From assembly GCF_029714285.1 (NCBI RefSeq), contig NZ_CP121663.1:310001-374000 (forward strand): a DNA stretch of 64,000 nucleotides, read 5' to 3'. The stretch comes from Rhizobium sp. CB3090 (GTDB taxonomy: Bacteria; Pseudomonadota; Alphaproteobacteria; Rhizobiales; Rhizobiaceae). The translations under genes and the position numbers were made by a program. Within the stretch, counting starts at the first letter, position 1. The number at the start of each line of letters is the position of its first letter. Shown here piece by piece: positions 1-9,652 of the stretch. The notes beneath the pieces are model-generated. The model had not been told where the DNA came from. It worked only from the letters and a program-made list of their open reading frames with translations, and did no database searches.

Positions 1-1623
1 GGCGTCGCCGCCGATCTTTGCGGCGCAGACCCATTCCATAAGTTCGACATGGTCAGGCCCTTCGACGTCGAACATGTAGAAATGGCTGAGATTGACGATG
101 CCGCAGTCCTCGCTCATCGCCAGATGCTCGGCATTGGAGACGCGCCAGAAGTGGCGATTGTCCCATTCGTTTTCGCGAACCGGAACCCGGTCGCCATACT
201 TCTCCAGCAGATGTTCGTTGGCGGCGTAGCCGTGAGCACGCTCCCAACCGCCCAGCTCCATGAAATAGCCGCCAAGCTCCTTTTCGCGCTCGTAGAAAGG
301 CGAGCGCTTGACGTTGCGGCCCGAGGCATAAGGTTCGCGCGTGTGGACCGCCGGGAAATAGATCTTCTGCGCGGCTTCGTAGCAGCGGCCTTCGATAAAT
401 TTCTCTTCGAGCTGGTGCGGGTAGAAGCGCGAATAGTCGATGCTGGCGTGGTCGATCTCGGTGCGACCATCGGTCATCCAGTCGGCAATCAACTTGCCGT
501 AACCGGGACCGTCCTTGACCCAGATGGCGACACAGTACCAGAGGCCGCGCACCTTCTGGCTCTCGCCACACGACGGGCCGCCGGCGGCGGATACCTGCAG
601 GAGACCGTTGAACGAGTGGCCCTCGTTATAGCCGAGCTCGCCGAGAATTGGCGTCAGCTCCATGGCGCGCTCGAGCGGTTCGAGAATCTGCTCCATGTCC
701 AGATCGCGCTGCGAGGGCGAGAGGCGCGCCTCGTGTTTTTCGAGCAATTCGCGCGGATGGCACATGCGCGGATTGTCCTTCTCGTAGTAACCCCATTCGA
801 TCTGACCGCCTTCCGTGGTCTTCGGGTCGCCGGTGTCGCGCATATAGGCGGAGTTGCCCTGATCGCGCAGCAGTGGATAGCCGATTTCCTTGCCCGTGCC
901 TTCGAATTCGTTGTAGGGGCCGAAGAAGGTGAGGGGGTGGTCGACCGGCATGACGGGCAGATCTTCGCCGACCATTTCGGCGATCAGGCGGCCCCACAGG
1001 CCGGCGCAGACGACGACATGGTCAGCCATGATGGTGCCGCGATGTGTGACGACGCCCTTGATGCGGCCGCCTTCGACGATCAGCGACTTGGCCGGTGTGT
1101 TGCCAAATACTTGAAGCTTGCCGGATTTCTCCGCGGCATCGACCAACTTGCCTGCAACGGTCTGCGAGCGCGGAACGACGAGCCCGGCATCCGGATCGAA
1201 CATGCCGCCCATGACCTGATCTTCCTCGATCAGCGGGAACATCTTCTTGATCTCGGAGGGCGTCACGAGATGGGCGCGGGTGCCAAAGGATTTGGCGGAC
1301 GTCACCTTGCGCTTGATTTCTTCCATCCAGGTATCGTCGCCGGTACGAGCGACTTCGAGACCGCCGATGCGGGCATAGTGGCCCATCTTTTCGAAGAAAT
1401 CGATCGAGTACTGGGTCGTCCAGACCGAGAGATAGTCATGGCTTGTGGTGTAGCAAAAATCCGAGGCATGCGCCGTGGACCCGATGTCAGTAGGGATGCC
1501 CGACTTATCGATGCCAACGATGTTGTCCCAACCGCGTTCGATCAGATGATGCGCGATTGATGCACCAACGATACCTCCGAGGCCGACGATGACTACCCTC
1601 GCTCTTTCGGGAAACGCTGACAT
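1..1623 (-). CDS. FAD-dependent oxidoreductase of the dimethylglycine/sarcosine dehydrogenase (GcvT) family, 3' end outside window
   Basis: The first 541 codons are present and the gene runs off the left edge, so it is partial. The N-terminus (ARVVIVGLGGIVGASIAHHL) is a Rossmann FAD-binding motif. The segment GSTAHASD near residue 50 sits where DMGDH-family enzymes carry the His that binds FAD covalently. After the FAD domain comes the FAO_M-type linker (FYPHQLEEKF, VHTREPY, GRNVKRSPFY) and the start of the aminomethyltransferase domain (SEDCGIVNLSHFYMFDVEGP). The family oxidatively demethylates dimethylglycine, sarcosine or related N-methyl amines and passes the carbon to tetrahydrofolate. 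It lies on the same strand as purU and close to soxBDAG, which fits methylglycine catabolism. The exact substrate cannot be read from sequence. The ATG at 1621-1623 is the natural start. Confidence 0.85.
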   Translation of the reverse strand, partial: MSAFPERARVVIVGLGGIVGASIAHHLIERGWDNIVGIDKSGIPTDIGSTAHASDFCYTTSHDYLSVWTTQYSIDFFEKMGHYARIGGLEVARTGDDTWMEEIKRKVTSAKSFGTRAHLVTPSEIKKMFPLIEEDQVMGGMFDPDAGLVVPRSQTVAGKLVDAAEKSGKLQVFGNTPAKSLIVEGGRIKGVVTHRGTIMADHVVVCAGLWGRLIAEMVGEDLPVMPVDHPLTFFGPYNEFEGTGKEIGYPLLRDQGNSAYMRDTGDPKTTEGGQIEWGYYEKDNPRMCHPRELLEKHEARLSPSQRDLDMEQILEPLERAMELTPILGELGYNEGHSFNGLLQVSAAGGPSCGESQKVRGLWYCVAIWVKDGPGYGKLIADWMTDGRTEIDHASIDYSRFYPHQLEEKFIEGRCYEAAQKIYFPAVHTREPYASGRNVKRSPFYEREKELGGYFMELGGWERAHGYAANEHLLEKYGDRVPVRENEWDNRHFWRVSNAEHLAMSEDCGIVNLSHFYMFDVEGPDHVELMEWVCAAKIGGDA

Positions 1624-1917
1624 TTTTACCCCTCTTCGTTTCTATTGAGGTTGAAATTCACTCTATGATGCCGGGTCTAGCAATGTTTTCGACTGACCAT
1701 GTGACAGAACCCGACAGCAGATGTTCAAAGCGGGCCATCCGAAGCTTACGCGTGATCCCGGTCTCGCCTTTACATACACCTCTCGGGCACGGCCGTTTCT
1801 CACGGGTACTGCAGCACGGCTCACTGCAGGCTAAATGTCACTGTCATTGCAGGGATGCCATCGATTTTCTGCACATTCCGAGCTTCAGCATGAGATTTCC
1901 CGTCGATTTTATGTCTC

Positions 1918-2802
1918 TCACCCCATGCGTTCCGAGGCATAGCTTCCCGGGCTTGCCGGGAAGACGATGGTGCGGTTGCCGTTGAGGAAGGTGCGGTAGT
2001 GGATATGCGCATGGATGGCCCGCGCCAGCACCTGGCTTTCGACATCGCGGCCGATCGACACATAGTCTTCCGCCGACTGCGCATGCGTGATGCGCGCCGT
2101 GTCCTGCTCGATGATCGGACCTTCGTCGAGATCGCCGGTGACGTAATGGGCCGTCGCGCCGATCAGCTTGACGCCGCGCTCATAGGCCTGCTTGTAGGGA
2201 TTGGCGCCCTTGAAGCTCGGCAGGAAGGAATGGTGGATGTTGATGATCTTGCCCGACATCTTCTTGCACAGCGCATCCGACAGCACCTGCATGTAGCGGG
2301 CAAGCACGATGAGCTCCGTGCCGGTCTGCTCGACCAGCTCCATCAACTGGGCTTCGGCCTGCGGCTTGTTGTCCTTCGTCACCTTGATGTGGTGGAAGGG
2401 GATGTCGTGGTTGACCACCACCTTCTGGTAATCGAAATGGTTGGAGACGACGCCGACGATGTCGATCGGCAGCGCGCCGATCTTCCAGCGATAGAGCAGG
2501 TCGTTGAGGCAATGGCCGAAGCGCGACACCATCAACAGCACCTTCATGCGCTTCTGCGCGTCATAGATCTCGGCATCCATCTCGAATTTTTCGGCGACCG
2601 GCTTGAAGCCTTCGACCAGCTTCTGCTGGTTGACGCCTTCCTCGGAGATGAAGGAGACGCGCATGAAGAACTTGCCGGTATCGAGATCGTCGAACTGACT
2701 GGAGTCGAGCAGCGTGCAGCCTTGGTCGGCCAGATAATTCGCTATCGCCGCAACAATCCCACGCGTCGATTTGCAGGATACCCGTAGAACATATTGTTTC
2801 AT
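1918..2802 (-). CDS. purU: Formyltetrahydrofolate deformylase
   Basis: The 294-residue product has the usual PurU layout. An ACT domain spans about residues 4-85 and a formyltransferase-type catalytic domain follows. The catalytic set is visible as Asn188 and His190 in NIHHSFLPSFKGANPY and an Asp in LDEGPIIEQD near residue 226. The enzyme hydrolyses 10-formyl-THF to formate and THF in the cytosol. Next to a DMGDH-like flavoprotein and the sarcosine oxidase operon it would drain the one-carbon units those enzymes load onto folate. This pairing of purU with methylglycine degradation genes is common in rhizobia and pseudomonads. A 189-bp gap separates its start from the divergent AraC-type gene. 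Confidence 0.95.
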   Translation of the reverse strand: MKQYVLRVSCKSTRGIVAAIANYLADQGCTLLDSSQFDDLDTGKFFMRVSFISEEGVNQQKLVEGFKPVAEKFEMDAEIYDAQKRMKVLLMVSRFGHCLNDLLYRWKIGALPIDIVGVVSNHFDYQKVVVNHDIPFHHIKVTKDNKPQAEAQLMELVEQTGTELIVLARYMQVLSDALCKKMSGKIINIHHSFLPSFKGANPYKQAYERGVKLIGATAHYVTGDLDEGPIIEQDTARITHAQSAEDYVSIGRDVESQVLARAIHAHIHYRTFLNGNRTIVFPASPGSYASERMG

Positions 2803-3081
2803 CGGAAGAGGTCCAATCCGTTGATGCCGAATGTTGATGTCAGTGTCTTACGCATAACCTTGTCGCTGCCTCCCTTGGGCATCAGCGGTGCGCTGCTGTC
2901 AAGAACGCGCCACATAAAAGTCAGCCTGTCGCTTCTTCCCGCTTTCTGTCGGTATGCGCTTTCTGCGAAATTGGCGGAAGTATTGTGACAAATGTCGTGG
3001 CTGCACAGTACATTTGCGTCAAATTTGGACTATCACTACGACACTTCCAAAGGAAAGAAAAAGGCGGGGGCAACTTTGAAA

Positions 3082-4146
3082 ATGGTGCAGGAGCCTCGAC
3101 CCCAAGCGGCCGCCTCAAGAGCTTTGAGGAAGAGAGGTGATGGACCACGCCTTTCTGTGGGATTCATCCTCGCCAAGCGATTCACATTATGCGCCTTCGC
3201 CAATTTCGTTGACGTGCTGAGGCTCGCCGCCGATGAAGGTGACCGGAGCCGACCCATAATGTGCGAATGGGCAATTCTCTCGGATACGATGAGTGCAGTC
3301 CAGTCGAGTTGCGGCGTTTCCGTGCAGCCAAATGAAAGATTGGGGGATCCGACCAAATTCGACTACATTGTCGTTATCGGGGGACTGATCGACGAGATAC
3401 CCAATATCAGCGCAAACTATATTCAGTATTTGCAGAAGGCGGCCGCTGCCGGCGTGCCGCTGGTCGGCATATGTACCGGGGCATTCATTCTCCACCGTGC
3501 CGGTTTGATGGACGGACATAAATGCTGCGTGAGCTGGTTCCACCACACGGATTTTCTTGAGCAGTTCGACGGTCTAACGCCGGTCTCCGACCAGATTTTC
3601 GTCATCGATAGAAATCGCCTCACATGTTCAGGCGGCGTAAGCTCCGCTCATCTTGCCGCGCATCTCGTCGAAAAACATGTTGGACGGGCACAGGCGAGCA
3701 AGAGCCTGCACATCATGATCATAGATGATGCTCTCCATCCGGAAAAACCGCAGCCGGGGATTCCAATCGATCTGAAGACGCAAGATCCGATGGTGAAACG
3801 CGCGTTGCTCATCATGCAGCAGAATATCGACACGCCTCTCTCGATCGGCGATATCGCGCGCCGCATGGGAAACAGCAAGCGACAACTGGAGAGGCATTTT
3901 CGAGCTGCGCTTGGCAACTCTCCCCAGACTGTTTTTCTCGGCGTGCGGCTTTCGTTGGCTCGCCGTCTGATCGAAACCACGCAGAAATCGGTGGCATCCA
4001 TTGCCGTCGAATGCGGCTTCTGTGACTCGTCCCATCTCAGCCGCATGTTTCGTCGTCATTTCAATTGCGCGCCGCTTGATATCCGCAGATCGCAGGGGGT
4101 GCACGAAGATCTGCCGGATGAGCCGCGCGGACCCGCATATGCGTAA
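3082..4146 (+). CDS. AraC-family regulator with GATase1-like (DJ-1/PfpI) sensor domain
   Basis: An N-terminal DJ-1/PfpI-like domain (about residues 25-210) retains the nucleophile-elbow segment GICTGAF with Cys131. A C-terminal pair of AraC helix-turn-helix motifs follows (about 236-335; IGDIARRMGNSKRQLERHF and SIAVECGFCDSSHLSRMF). I chose the ATG at 3082 because homology-like sequence starts soon after it and a purine-rich stretch precedes it. An in-frame ATG at 2992 would add 30 poorly protein-like residues. This domain pairing is that of GbdR and SouR, the Pseudomonas activators of betaine, dimethylglycine and sarcosine catabolism. The gene stands directly upstream of soxBDAG, 173 bp from soxB, and divergent from purU. 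Control of the sox genes is an inference from position. Confidence 0.85.
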   Translation: MVQEPRPQAAASRALRKRGDGPRLSVGFILAKRFTLCAFANFVDVLRLAADEGDRSRPIMCEWAILSDTMSAVQSSCGVSVQPNERLGDPTKFDYIVVIGGLIDEIPNISANYIQYLQKAAAAGVPLVGICTGAFILHRAGLMDGHKCCVSWFHHTDFLEQFDGLTPVSDQIFVIDRNRLTCSGGVSSAHLAAHLVEKHVGRAQASKSLHIMIIDDALHPEKPQPGIPIDLKTQDPMVKRALLIMQQNIDTPLSIGDIARRMGNSKRQLERHFRAALGNSPQTVFLGVRLSLARRLIETTQKSVASIAVECGFCDSSHLSRMFRRHFNCAPLDIRRSQGVHEDLPDEPRGPAYA

Positions 4147-4319
4147 ATGAAGTCCTCTGCGACAACGCCCGTAGATGCGCTCCGGAATGACCTTGTGGTG
4201 GCCAAGTATCGGTACGCATGGCGCATTCATTCAAGTCAACTGGCGCGAAAGTTCCGGAAGCATTTGCTGATGTAAGTATACTGCCGCCCAGTATTTCTCT
4301 TGAAGTGGCGGCTAACGAC

Positions 4320-5573
4320 ATGACGCGTTTTAGCGCATTTTCTCTCCTCAAGAATGCCCTGACCGGGCACAAACATTGGACCGAGCAATGGCCCGACAGC
4401 CAACCGAAGGCCGAATATGATGTGGTCATCGTCGGTGCGGGCGGCCATGGTCTCGGGGCGGCATATTATCTGGCAAAGCAGCATGGCATTACCAATGTCG
4501 CCGTGATCGACAAGGGCTGGCTCGGTGGCGGCAATACCGGCCGCAACACGACCATCATTCGCTCCAACTATCTCTACGACGAAAGTGCTCGCCTCTTCGA
4601 TCACGCCGTCGACCTCTGGGAAGGACTGAGCCAGGAACTCAACTACAACGTCATGTATTCGCGCCGAGGCTGCTTGATGCTGGCGCATACGGTGCATGAC
4701 GTGCAAAGCTTCAAGCGTCATATCCATGCGAACCGCCTCAACGGCGTCGACAATCGCTGGCTCAGCCCGGAAGAATGCAAGGAGTTCTGCCCGCCGCTGA
4801 GCCTCTCGCCCAATGCGCGCTATCCGATAATGGGTGGAGCCTTGCAGGAGCGCGCAGGTACGGCGCGTCACGATGCCGTGGCTTGGGGCTACGCGCGCGG
4901 CGCGGCGGCGCGCGGTGTCGATATCATACAGAACTGCCCTGTTATCGCTATCCGCCGCAAAGCAGACGGTTCCGTCGCAGGCGTGGAGACCGTCAAGGGG
5001 TTCATCAAGGCGAAGAAAGTCGCCGTTTCGGCGGCTGGTCATACTTCGGTCGTCATGGACACCGCCGGGGTGCAGTTGCCGCTTGAAAGCTTCCCGCTTC
5101 AGGCATTGGTTTCCGAACCGGTCAAGCCGATTTTCCCTTGCGTGGTGATGTCGAATGCCGTTCACGCCTATATCAGCCAGTCCGACAAGGGCGAGCTTGT
5201 CATCGGCTCCGGTACGGACCAGTACACGTCCTACTCGCAGCGCGGCGGACTGCCGCTGATCGAGCATACGATCGCCGCGATCGTCGAAATCTTTCCGATC
5301 TTCAACCGCATGCGGATGCTGCGCAAATGGGGCGGCATCGTCGATGTGACCCCCGATCGCTCCGCCATCCTCGGCAAGACGCCGGTCGAAGGTCTGTATG
5401 TCAATTGCGGCTGGGGCACCGGCGGGTTCAAAGCGACGCCGGGCGCGGCGCACACTTTCGCCTGGACCATCGCCAAGAACGAGCCTCACCCAATCAACGC
5501 ACCATTCACGCTTGATCGTTTCCGTACCGGCCGCTTGATCGACGAGGCCGCCGCTGCGGCTGTGGCGCACTGA
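4320..5573 (+). CDS. soxB: Sarcosine oxidase, beta subunit
   Basis: This is the flavoprotein subunit of heterotetrameric sarcosine oxidase, which oxidises sarcosine to glycine, hydrogen peroxide and 5,10-methylene-THF. An FAD Rossmann motif (VVIVGAGGHGLGAAYYL) starts near residue 35. The SoxB signature GGGNTGRNTTIIRSNY follows. His184 in GTARHDAVAWGYAR fits the conserved position of covalent FMN attachment in this family. The length of 417 residues is typical. I use the ATG at 4320 because family members begin with a short Ser/Phe-rich helix before GHKHW. An in-frame ATG at 4218 would add 34 unrelated residues. It is the first gene of soxBDAG. Confidence 0.95.
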   Translation: MTRFSAFSLLKNALTGHKHWTEQWPDSQPKAEYDVVIVGAGGHGLGAAYYLAKQHGITNVAVIDKGWLGGGNTGRNTTIIRSNYLYDESARLFDHAVDLWEGLSQELNYNVMYSRRGCLMLAHTVHDVQSFKRHIHANRLNGVDNRWLSPEECKEFCPPLSLSPNARYPIMGGALQERAGTARHDAVAWGYARGAAARGVDIIQNCPVIAIRRKADGSVAGVETVKGFIKAKKVAVSAAGHTSVVMDTAGVQLPLESFPLQALVSEPVKPIFPCVVMSNAVHAYISQSDKGELVIGSGTDQYTSYSQRGGLPLIEHTIAAIVEIFPIFNRMRMLRKWGGIVDVTPDRSAILGKTPVEGLYVNCGWGTGGFKATPGAAHTFAWTIAKNEPHPINAPFTLDRFRTGRLIDEAAAAAVAH

Positions 5574-5585
5574 GGGACTTTACCG

Positions 5586-5906
5586 ATGCTTTTGATCCGT
5601 TGCCCCTATTGCAATGAAACCTTGCCCGAGGCGGAATTCACCTATGCCGGCGAAGCGCACATTGCGCGCCCGCTTGATCCTTCCTCCCAGACCGACGCGC
5701 AGTGGCAGGAGTATCTCTTCATTCGAACCAACGTGAAAGGGCCGCACTACGAACGCTGGCGGCACCTGCATGGCTGTGGCCGGTTCTTCAACGCCGTGCG
5801 CGACACGGTCAGCGACCGCTTCCTGACAACCTATCCGGCGGGCAAGCCTCGCCCTGAACTTGCTCCGCTGCCCGGGGTGCAAACCGATCTTGAGGTGCTG
5901 AAATGA
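5586..5906 (+). CDS. soxD: Sarcosine oxidase, delta subunit
   Basis: A 106-residue zinc-binding subunit of heterotetrameric sarcosine oxidase. Cys6 and Cys9 (CPYC) with His60 and Cys64 (RHLHGC) reproduce the zinc ligand set known from the Corynebacterium enzyme, shifted by one residue. The family segment for the Cys-containing end, GCGRFFNAVRDT, is intact. The gene begins 12 bp after soxB and its stop overlaps the soxA start in an ATGA, so translation of the two is probably coupled. It is a structural subunit with no catalysis of its own. Confidence 0.95.
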   Translation: MLLIRCPYCNETLPEAEFTYAGEAHIARPLDPSSQTDAQWQEYLFIRTNVKGPHYERWRHLHGCGRFFNAVRDTVSDRFLTTYPAGKPRPELAPLPGVQTDLEVLK

Positions 5907-8893
5907 ACCAATATCGTGTTTTCGGCCGTGGCCGCGTCGATCCCGGGCGTCCCGTCACCTTCACCTTTGACGGCAAGACCTATCGCGGCTTGAAGGGCGA
6001 CACGGTCGCCTCCGCTCTCCTGGCGAATGGCGTCCATCTGATGGGGCGGTCGTTCAAATACCACCGTCCGCGCGGTCCCGTGGCAGCGGGATCCGAAGAG
6101 CCCAATGCGCTGATCGGCACGCGCCGCGGGCCTGGCCGGTTCGAGCCGAACACTCGGGCGACAGTGCATGAGATCTGGAACGGGCTCGAAACCACGTCAC
6201 AGAACAGATACCCCAGCCTGAAATTCGACGTGGGTGCGGTCAATGATGCGGCCTATATGCTGTTTTCGGCCGGCTTCTACTACAAGACGTTCATGTGGCC
6301 GAAGAGCTTCTGGAACAAGGTTTATGAGCCCTTCATTCGGGCGGCAGCCGGTCTTGGCGTATCTCCGACCGAGAATGACCCTGACACTTACGCCTCGCGC
6401 AACATGCATTGCGACGTGCTGATTGTTGGTGCGGGAGCCGCCGGCTTAGCGGCGGCGCGTGCGGCTGCGGTCGATGGGCTGAAGGTCGTCATCGTGGACG
6501 AAAATGCCGAGGCGGGAGGCACGCTGCTGTCCGAGCCTCAGGTGCAGATCAATGGCCGCCCGGCATGGGACTGGCTGGCCGCGGAGTTGAAGGCGCTGAA
6601 GGGGCTGGGTGTCAGGATCATGACCCGCACCACGGCCATTGGCTACTACCACCAGAACATGATCGGACTGTGCGAACGCCTGACCGATCATCTGGAGGTT
6701 TTGCCCAAGGATACGCCGCGCGAGCGTCTATGGCGGGTGCGGGCACGACAGGTCGTGCTGGCGCAGGGCGCGCTGGAAAAGCCGCTGGTCTTTCACGGCA
6801 ACGACCGTCCGGGTGTGATGCTGGCGGGAGCGGCGCAGACCTATCTGAACCGTTACGGTGTCAAGGTCGGCAATGCGCCTGTCGTCGTAACCAGCCATGA
6901 CAGCGCCTGGCATGCCGCTTTCGATCTTCACGATGCCGGCGCGCGCATTCAAGCGATCGTAGATACCCGCGCCGATGTGCGGCAGGATCTGGTGAACCAG
7001 GCGCGTGCCCTGGGTATTCCGGTCAAGCTGTCCCATACGGTGACTGCGACGTCGGGGCGACTGCGCGTAAGCTCGGTCCGGGTGAATCCGGTTCGCGGCG
7101 GTTCCGTCGGCGCGGGACAGGCTATCAAATGCGATGCCCTGCTGATGTCGGGTGGTTGGACGCCGTCGCTGCATCTCTTTTCACATACCCAGGGCAAGAT
7201 CGCGTGGGACGATGACCGCACCACCTTCCTGCCGGCGATGACACGCGAAGACTGCGTGATCGCAGGAGCAGGGCGAGGGCTCTGGGGCATCGAGGCGGCA
7301 CTGAAGGACGGCGCCGAGCGTGGCCGCGAGGTCGCTACCGCGCTTGCCAAAACGGGCGCTCCCGTCAGCTATACGGTGGCCGCCGATCGCACGGGGAGCG
7401 GCGTGTCGCACACGGAACTGCCGACCGATCGCTATCCCGGTAAGGCAAAGGCCTTTGTCGACTATCAAAATGACGTGACGGCCAAGGACCTGCGCCTGGC
7501 GGTGCGCGAGGGAATGCGCTCGATCGAGCACGTGAAGCGCTACACCACCAACGGCATGGCGACCGATCAGGGCAAAATGTCCAACATCAACGGCCTGAAC
7601 ATCGCCGCCGACGCGCTTGGCAAACGCCAGCCCGAGGTCGGTCTGACAACGTTTCGGCCGCCTTATACGCCAACGACCTTCGGGGCGTTTGCAGGCTATC
7701 ACCGCGGCGGTCATTTCGAGATCACCCGCAAGACTCAGATCGACGCCTGGGCCGAGGCGCATGGGGCGGTCTACGAACCGGTCGGACAATGGCGCCGCGC
7801 CCGGTATTTCCCCAAGCAGGGCGAGGATATGGATGCCGCCGTCAGCCGCGAGTGCCGCGCGGTGCGTGCAAGTGTGGGCATCTTCGACGCTTCCACTCTC
7901 GGCAAGATCGAAGTGGTCGGCCCGGATGCGGTCGAGTTCATGAACTGCATGTATACCAATCCCTGGACCAAGCTTGCGCCGGGACGCTGCCGCTACGGTT
8001 TGCTTCTCGGCGACGACGGCTACATCCGCGATGACGGCGTCATCGGGCGCATCACCAAGGACCGCTTCCATGTCACCACCACCACCGGCGGCGCGGCGCG
8101 TGTCCTGAACATGATGGAAGATTTCCTTCAGACCGAATGGCCCGACCTGAATGTCTGGCTGACCTCCACCACCGAGCAATGGTCCACCATCGCCCTCAAC
8201 GGTCCGAATGCGGTGAAGCTGCTTGCCCCGCTGGTCGAGGGCCTGGACCTCACCGATGCCGCTTTCCCGCATATGTCCTGTGCGGAATGCACGGTCGCAT
8301 GCATTCCCGCACGCCTATTCAGGGTCAGCTTCACCGGCGAGGTCGGGTTCGAGGTGAACGTGCCCGCTCCCCTCGGCCATAAGCTCTGGAAGATCCTGTG
8401 GGATGCGGGTCAGCAATACGGCATCACGCCTTATGGGACGGAGACCATGCACGTGCTGCGAGCCGAGAAGGGCTACATCATCGTCGGTCAGGATACCGAC
8501 GGCACGGTCACCCCTTATGATGCGGGCATGGCATGGGCGGTGGGCAGCAACAAGCCCGACTTCGTCGGCAAGCGCGGTCTCGCCCGGCCCGATCTGGTGG
8601 CCAAGGGCCGCAAGCAGCTTGTGGGGCTGCTGACGGAGGACCGTTCCAAGCTCGAGGAGGGCGCGCAGATCGTTTTCGATGCAAAACAACCCATTCCGAT
8701 GACGATGGTAGGGCATGTGACGTCGTCCTATCATTCGGACGCGGCGGGCCGGCCGATTGCGCTGGCGCTGGTCGAAGGCGGGCATGATCGAATGGGCGAG
8801 ACCGTCCATATCCCGATGCCCGAGCGCACCATCGCCGCGAAAATCACCGGGACCGTCTTCGTCGATCCCGAAAACATCCGCCTGAAGATCTGA
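5903..8893 (+). CDS. soxA: Sarcosine oxidase, alpha subunit
   Basis: The 996-residue alpha subunit has the standard domain order. An N-terminal 2Fe-2S-ferredoxin-like domain (about 15-110; FTFDGKTYRGLKGDTVASAL) is followed by an NAD-binding dinucleotide fold with GAGAAGLAAARAA near residue 175. A C-terminal GcvT-like folate domain covers about 610-990, with the typical VGIFDASTLGKIEVVGPDA segment. The subunit binds NAD and tetrahydrofolate and receives the methylene group from sarcosine. It overlaps soxD by 4 bp and precedes soxG by 13 bp. No frameshift or missing domain is seen. Confidence 0.96.
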   Translation: MNQYRVFGRGRVDPGRPVTFTFDGKTYRGLKGDTVASALLANGVHLMGRSFKYHRPRGPVAAGSEEPNALIGTRRGPGRFEPNTRATVHEIWNGLETTSQNRYPSLKFDVGAVNDAAYMLFSAGFYYKTFMWPKSFWNKVYEPFIRAAAGLGVSPTENDPDTYASRNMHCDVLIVGAGAAGLAAARAAAVDGLKVVIVDENAEAGGTLLSEPQVQINGRPAWDWLAAELKALKGLGVRIMTRTTAIGYYHQNMIGLCERLTDHLEVLPKDTPRERLWRVRARQVVLAQGALEKPLVFHGNDRPGVMLAGAAQTYLNRYGVKVGNAPVVVTSHDSAWHAAFDLHDAGARIQAIVDTRADVRQDLVNQARALGIPVKLSHTVTATSGRLRVSSVRVNPVRGGSVGAGQAIKCDALLMSGGWTPSLHLFSHTQGKIAWDDDRTTFLPAMTREDCVIAGAGRGLWGIEAALKDGAERGREVATALAKTGAPVSYTVAADRTGSGVSHTELPTDRYPGKAKAFVDYQNDVTAKDLRLAVREGMRSIEHVKRYTTNGMATDQGKMSNINGLNIAADALGKRQPEVGLTTFRPPYTPTTFGAFAGYHRGGHFEITRKTQIDAWAEAHGAVYEPVGQWRRARYFPKQGEDMDAAVSRECRAVRASVGIFDASTLGKIEVVGPDAVEFMNCMYTNPWTKLAPGRCRYGLLLGDDGYIRDDGVIGRITKDRFHVTTTTGGAARVLNMMEDFLQTEWPDLNVWLTSTTEQWSTIALNGPNAVKLLAPLVEGLDLTDAAFPHMSCAECTVACIPARLFRVSFTGEVGFEVNVPAPLGHKLWKILWDAGQQYGITPYGTETMHVLRAEKGYIIVGQDTDGTVTPYDAGMAWAVGSNKPDFVGKRGLARPDLVAKGRKQLVGLLTEDRSKLEEGAQIVFDAKQPIPMTMVGHVTSSYHSDAAGRPIALALVEGGHDRMGETVHIPMPERTIAAKITGTVFVDPENIRLKI

Positions 8894-8906
8894 TCCGGAG
8901 CCGAAG

Positions 8907-9461
8907 ATGAGCGTAAAGATTTCTTCCCTCACCCCCGGCATTCTGGTCGAGACAAGAGCGGCGCGGGTCAGTATCCTGCCTGAACAGGGGCGCCTATCAC
9001 TGCGCGCCCGCGGTGATTTCAGAGCCCTGAGCGCGGCCCTTGGTTTGCCCTTGCCCGACATCATAGGCCGGCGCGCCAGGAATGCCGAAACAGAGGTCGT
9101 TCGGCTCGGTCCTGACGAATGGACGATCCTGTCCTCCCCGGCACAAGTGGCTAAGCTGATCGCCGCATGCGCTTCAATCTATGAGGACCATCCGCACAGC
9201 CTGGTCGATATTTCCGGCCGTGAGGTGACGCTGCTGATCGAAGGACCGGCGGCTGCGGAGCTTCTGACCCTTGGTTGCCCGCGCGACATCGAGACCATCC
9301 CCGTCGGCGAAAGCCGCAGGACGGTCTTCGACGGGGCAACGGTGGTGCTTTGGCGCGACGCGATAGACCGCTTCCGCATGGATATCTGGAACAGCTTCGC
9401 GCCGCATCTCGGCCATCTTCTGGAAACGGGCTGCAAGGAACTTGCCGCCGAACTCGCCTGA
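8907..9461 (+). CDS. soxG: Sarcosine oxidase, gamma subunit
   Basis: A 184-residue gamma subunit, the last gene of soxBDAG. Family features include ARVSILPEQGRLSLR near the N-terminus, LGPDEWTIL and the central VDISGREVTLLIEGPAA block. The C-terminal segment ends in DIWNSFAPHLGHLLETG. The protein resembles half of a GcvT-like folate domain and completes the alpha-beta-gamma-delta complex. A Shine-Dalgarno-like GGAGCCGAAG lies just before the ATG. The next gene on this strand starts 191 bp later, so the operon probably ends here. Confidence 0.93.
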   Translation: MSVKISSLTPGILVETRAARVSILPEQGRLSLRARGDFRALSAALGLPLPDIIGRRARNAETEVVRLGPDEWTILSSPAQVAKLIAACASIYEDHPHSLVDISGREVTLLIEGPAAAELLTLGCPRDIETIPVGESRRTVFDGATVVLWRDAIDRFRMDIWNSFAPHLGHLLETGCKELAAELA

Positions 9462-9652
9462 TCCTTGCACGCATACTCGCGATGTTCGACTCTTTCCGGA
9501 GCCGAGCATTTCTGAAACTGTTGTCGACTGCGGTTCGCCGTATTCTGCAGGAATTGCGGTAAACATCATTTTGCCGAGAGGGTTCAGCGCTGCTCTGAAA
9601 AAGTTGAACGTGACCCTTGCAGATTGTGCTTCTCTTTGTGAGGGCTTGGTTC

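Noticed and set aside
49..1560. 503-codon plus-strand open frame
   Set aside because: It is antisense to the dimethylglycine dehydrogenase-like gene, whose minus-strand frame has clear FAD and GcvT motifs. The plus frame has none.
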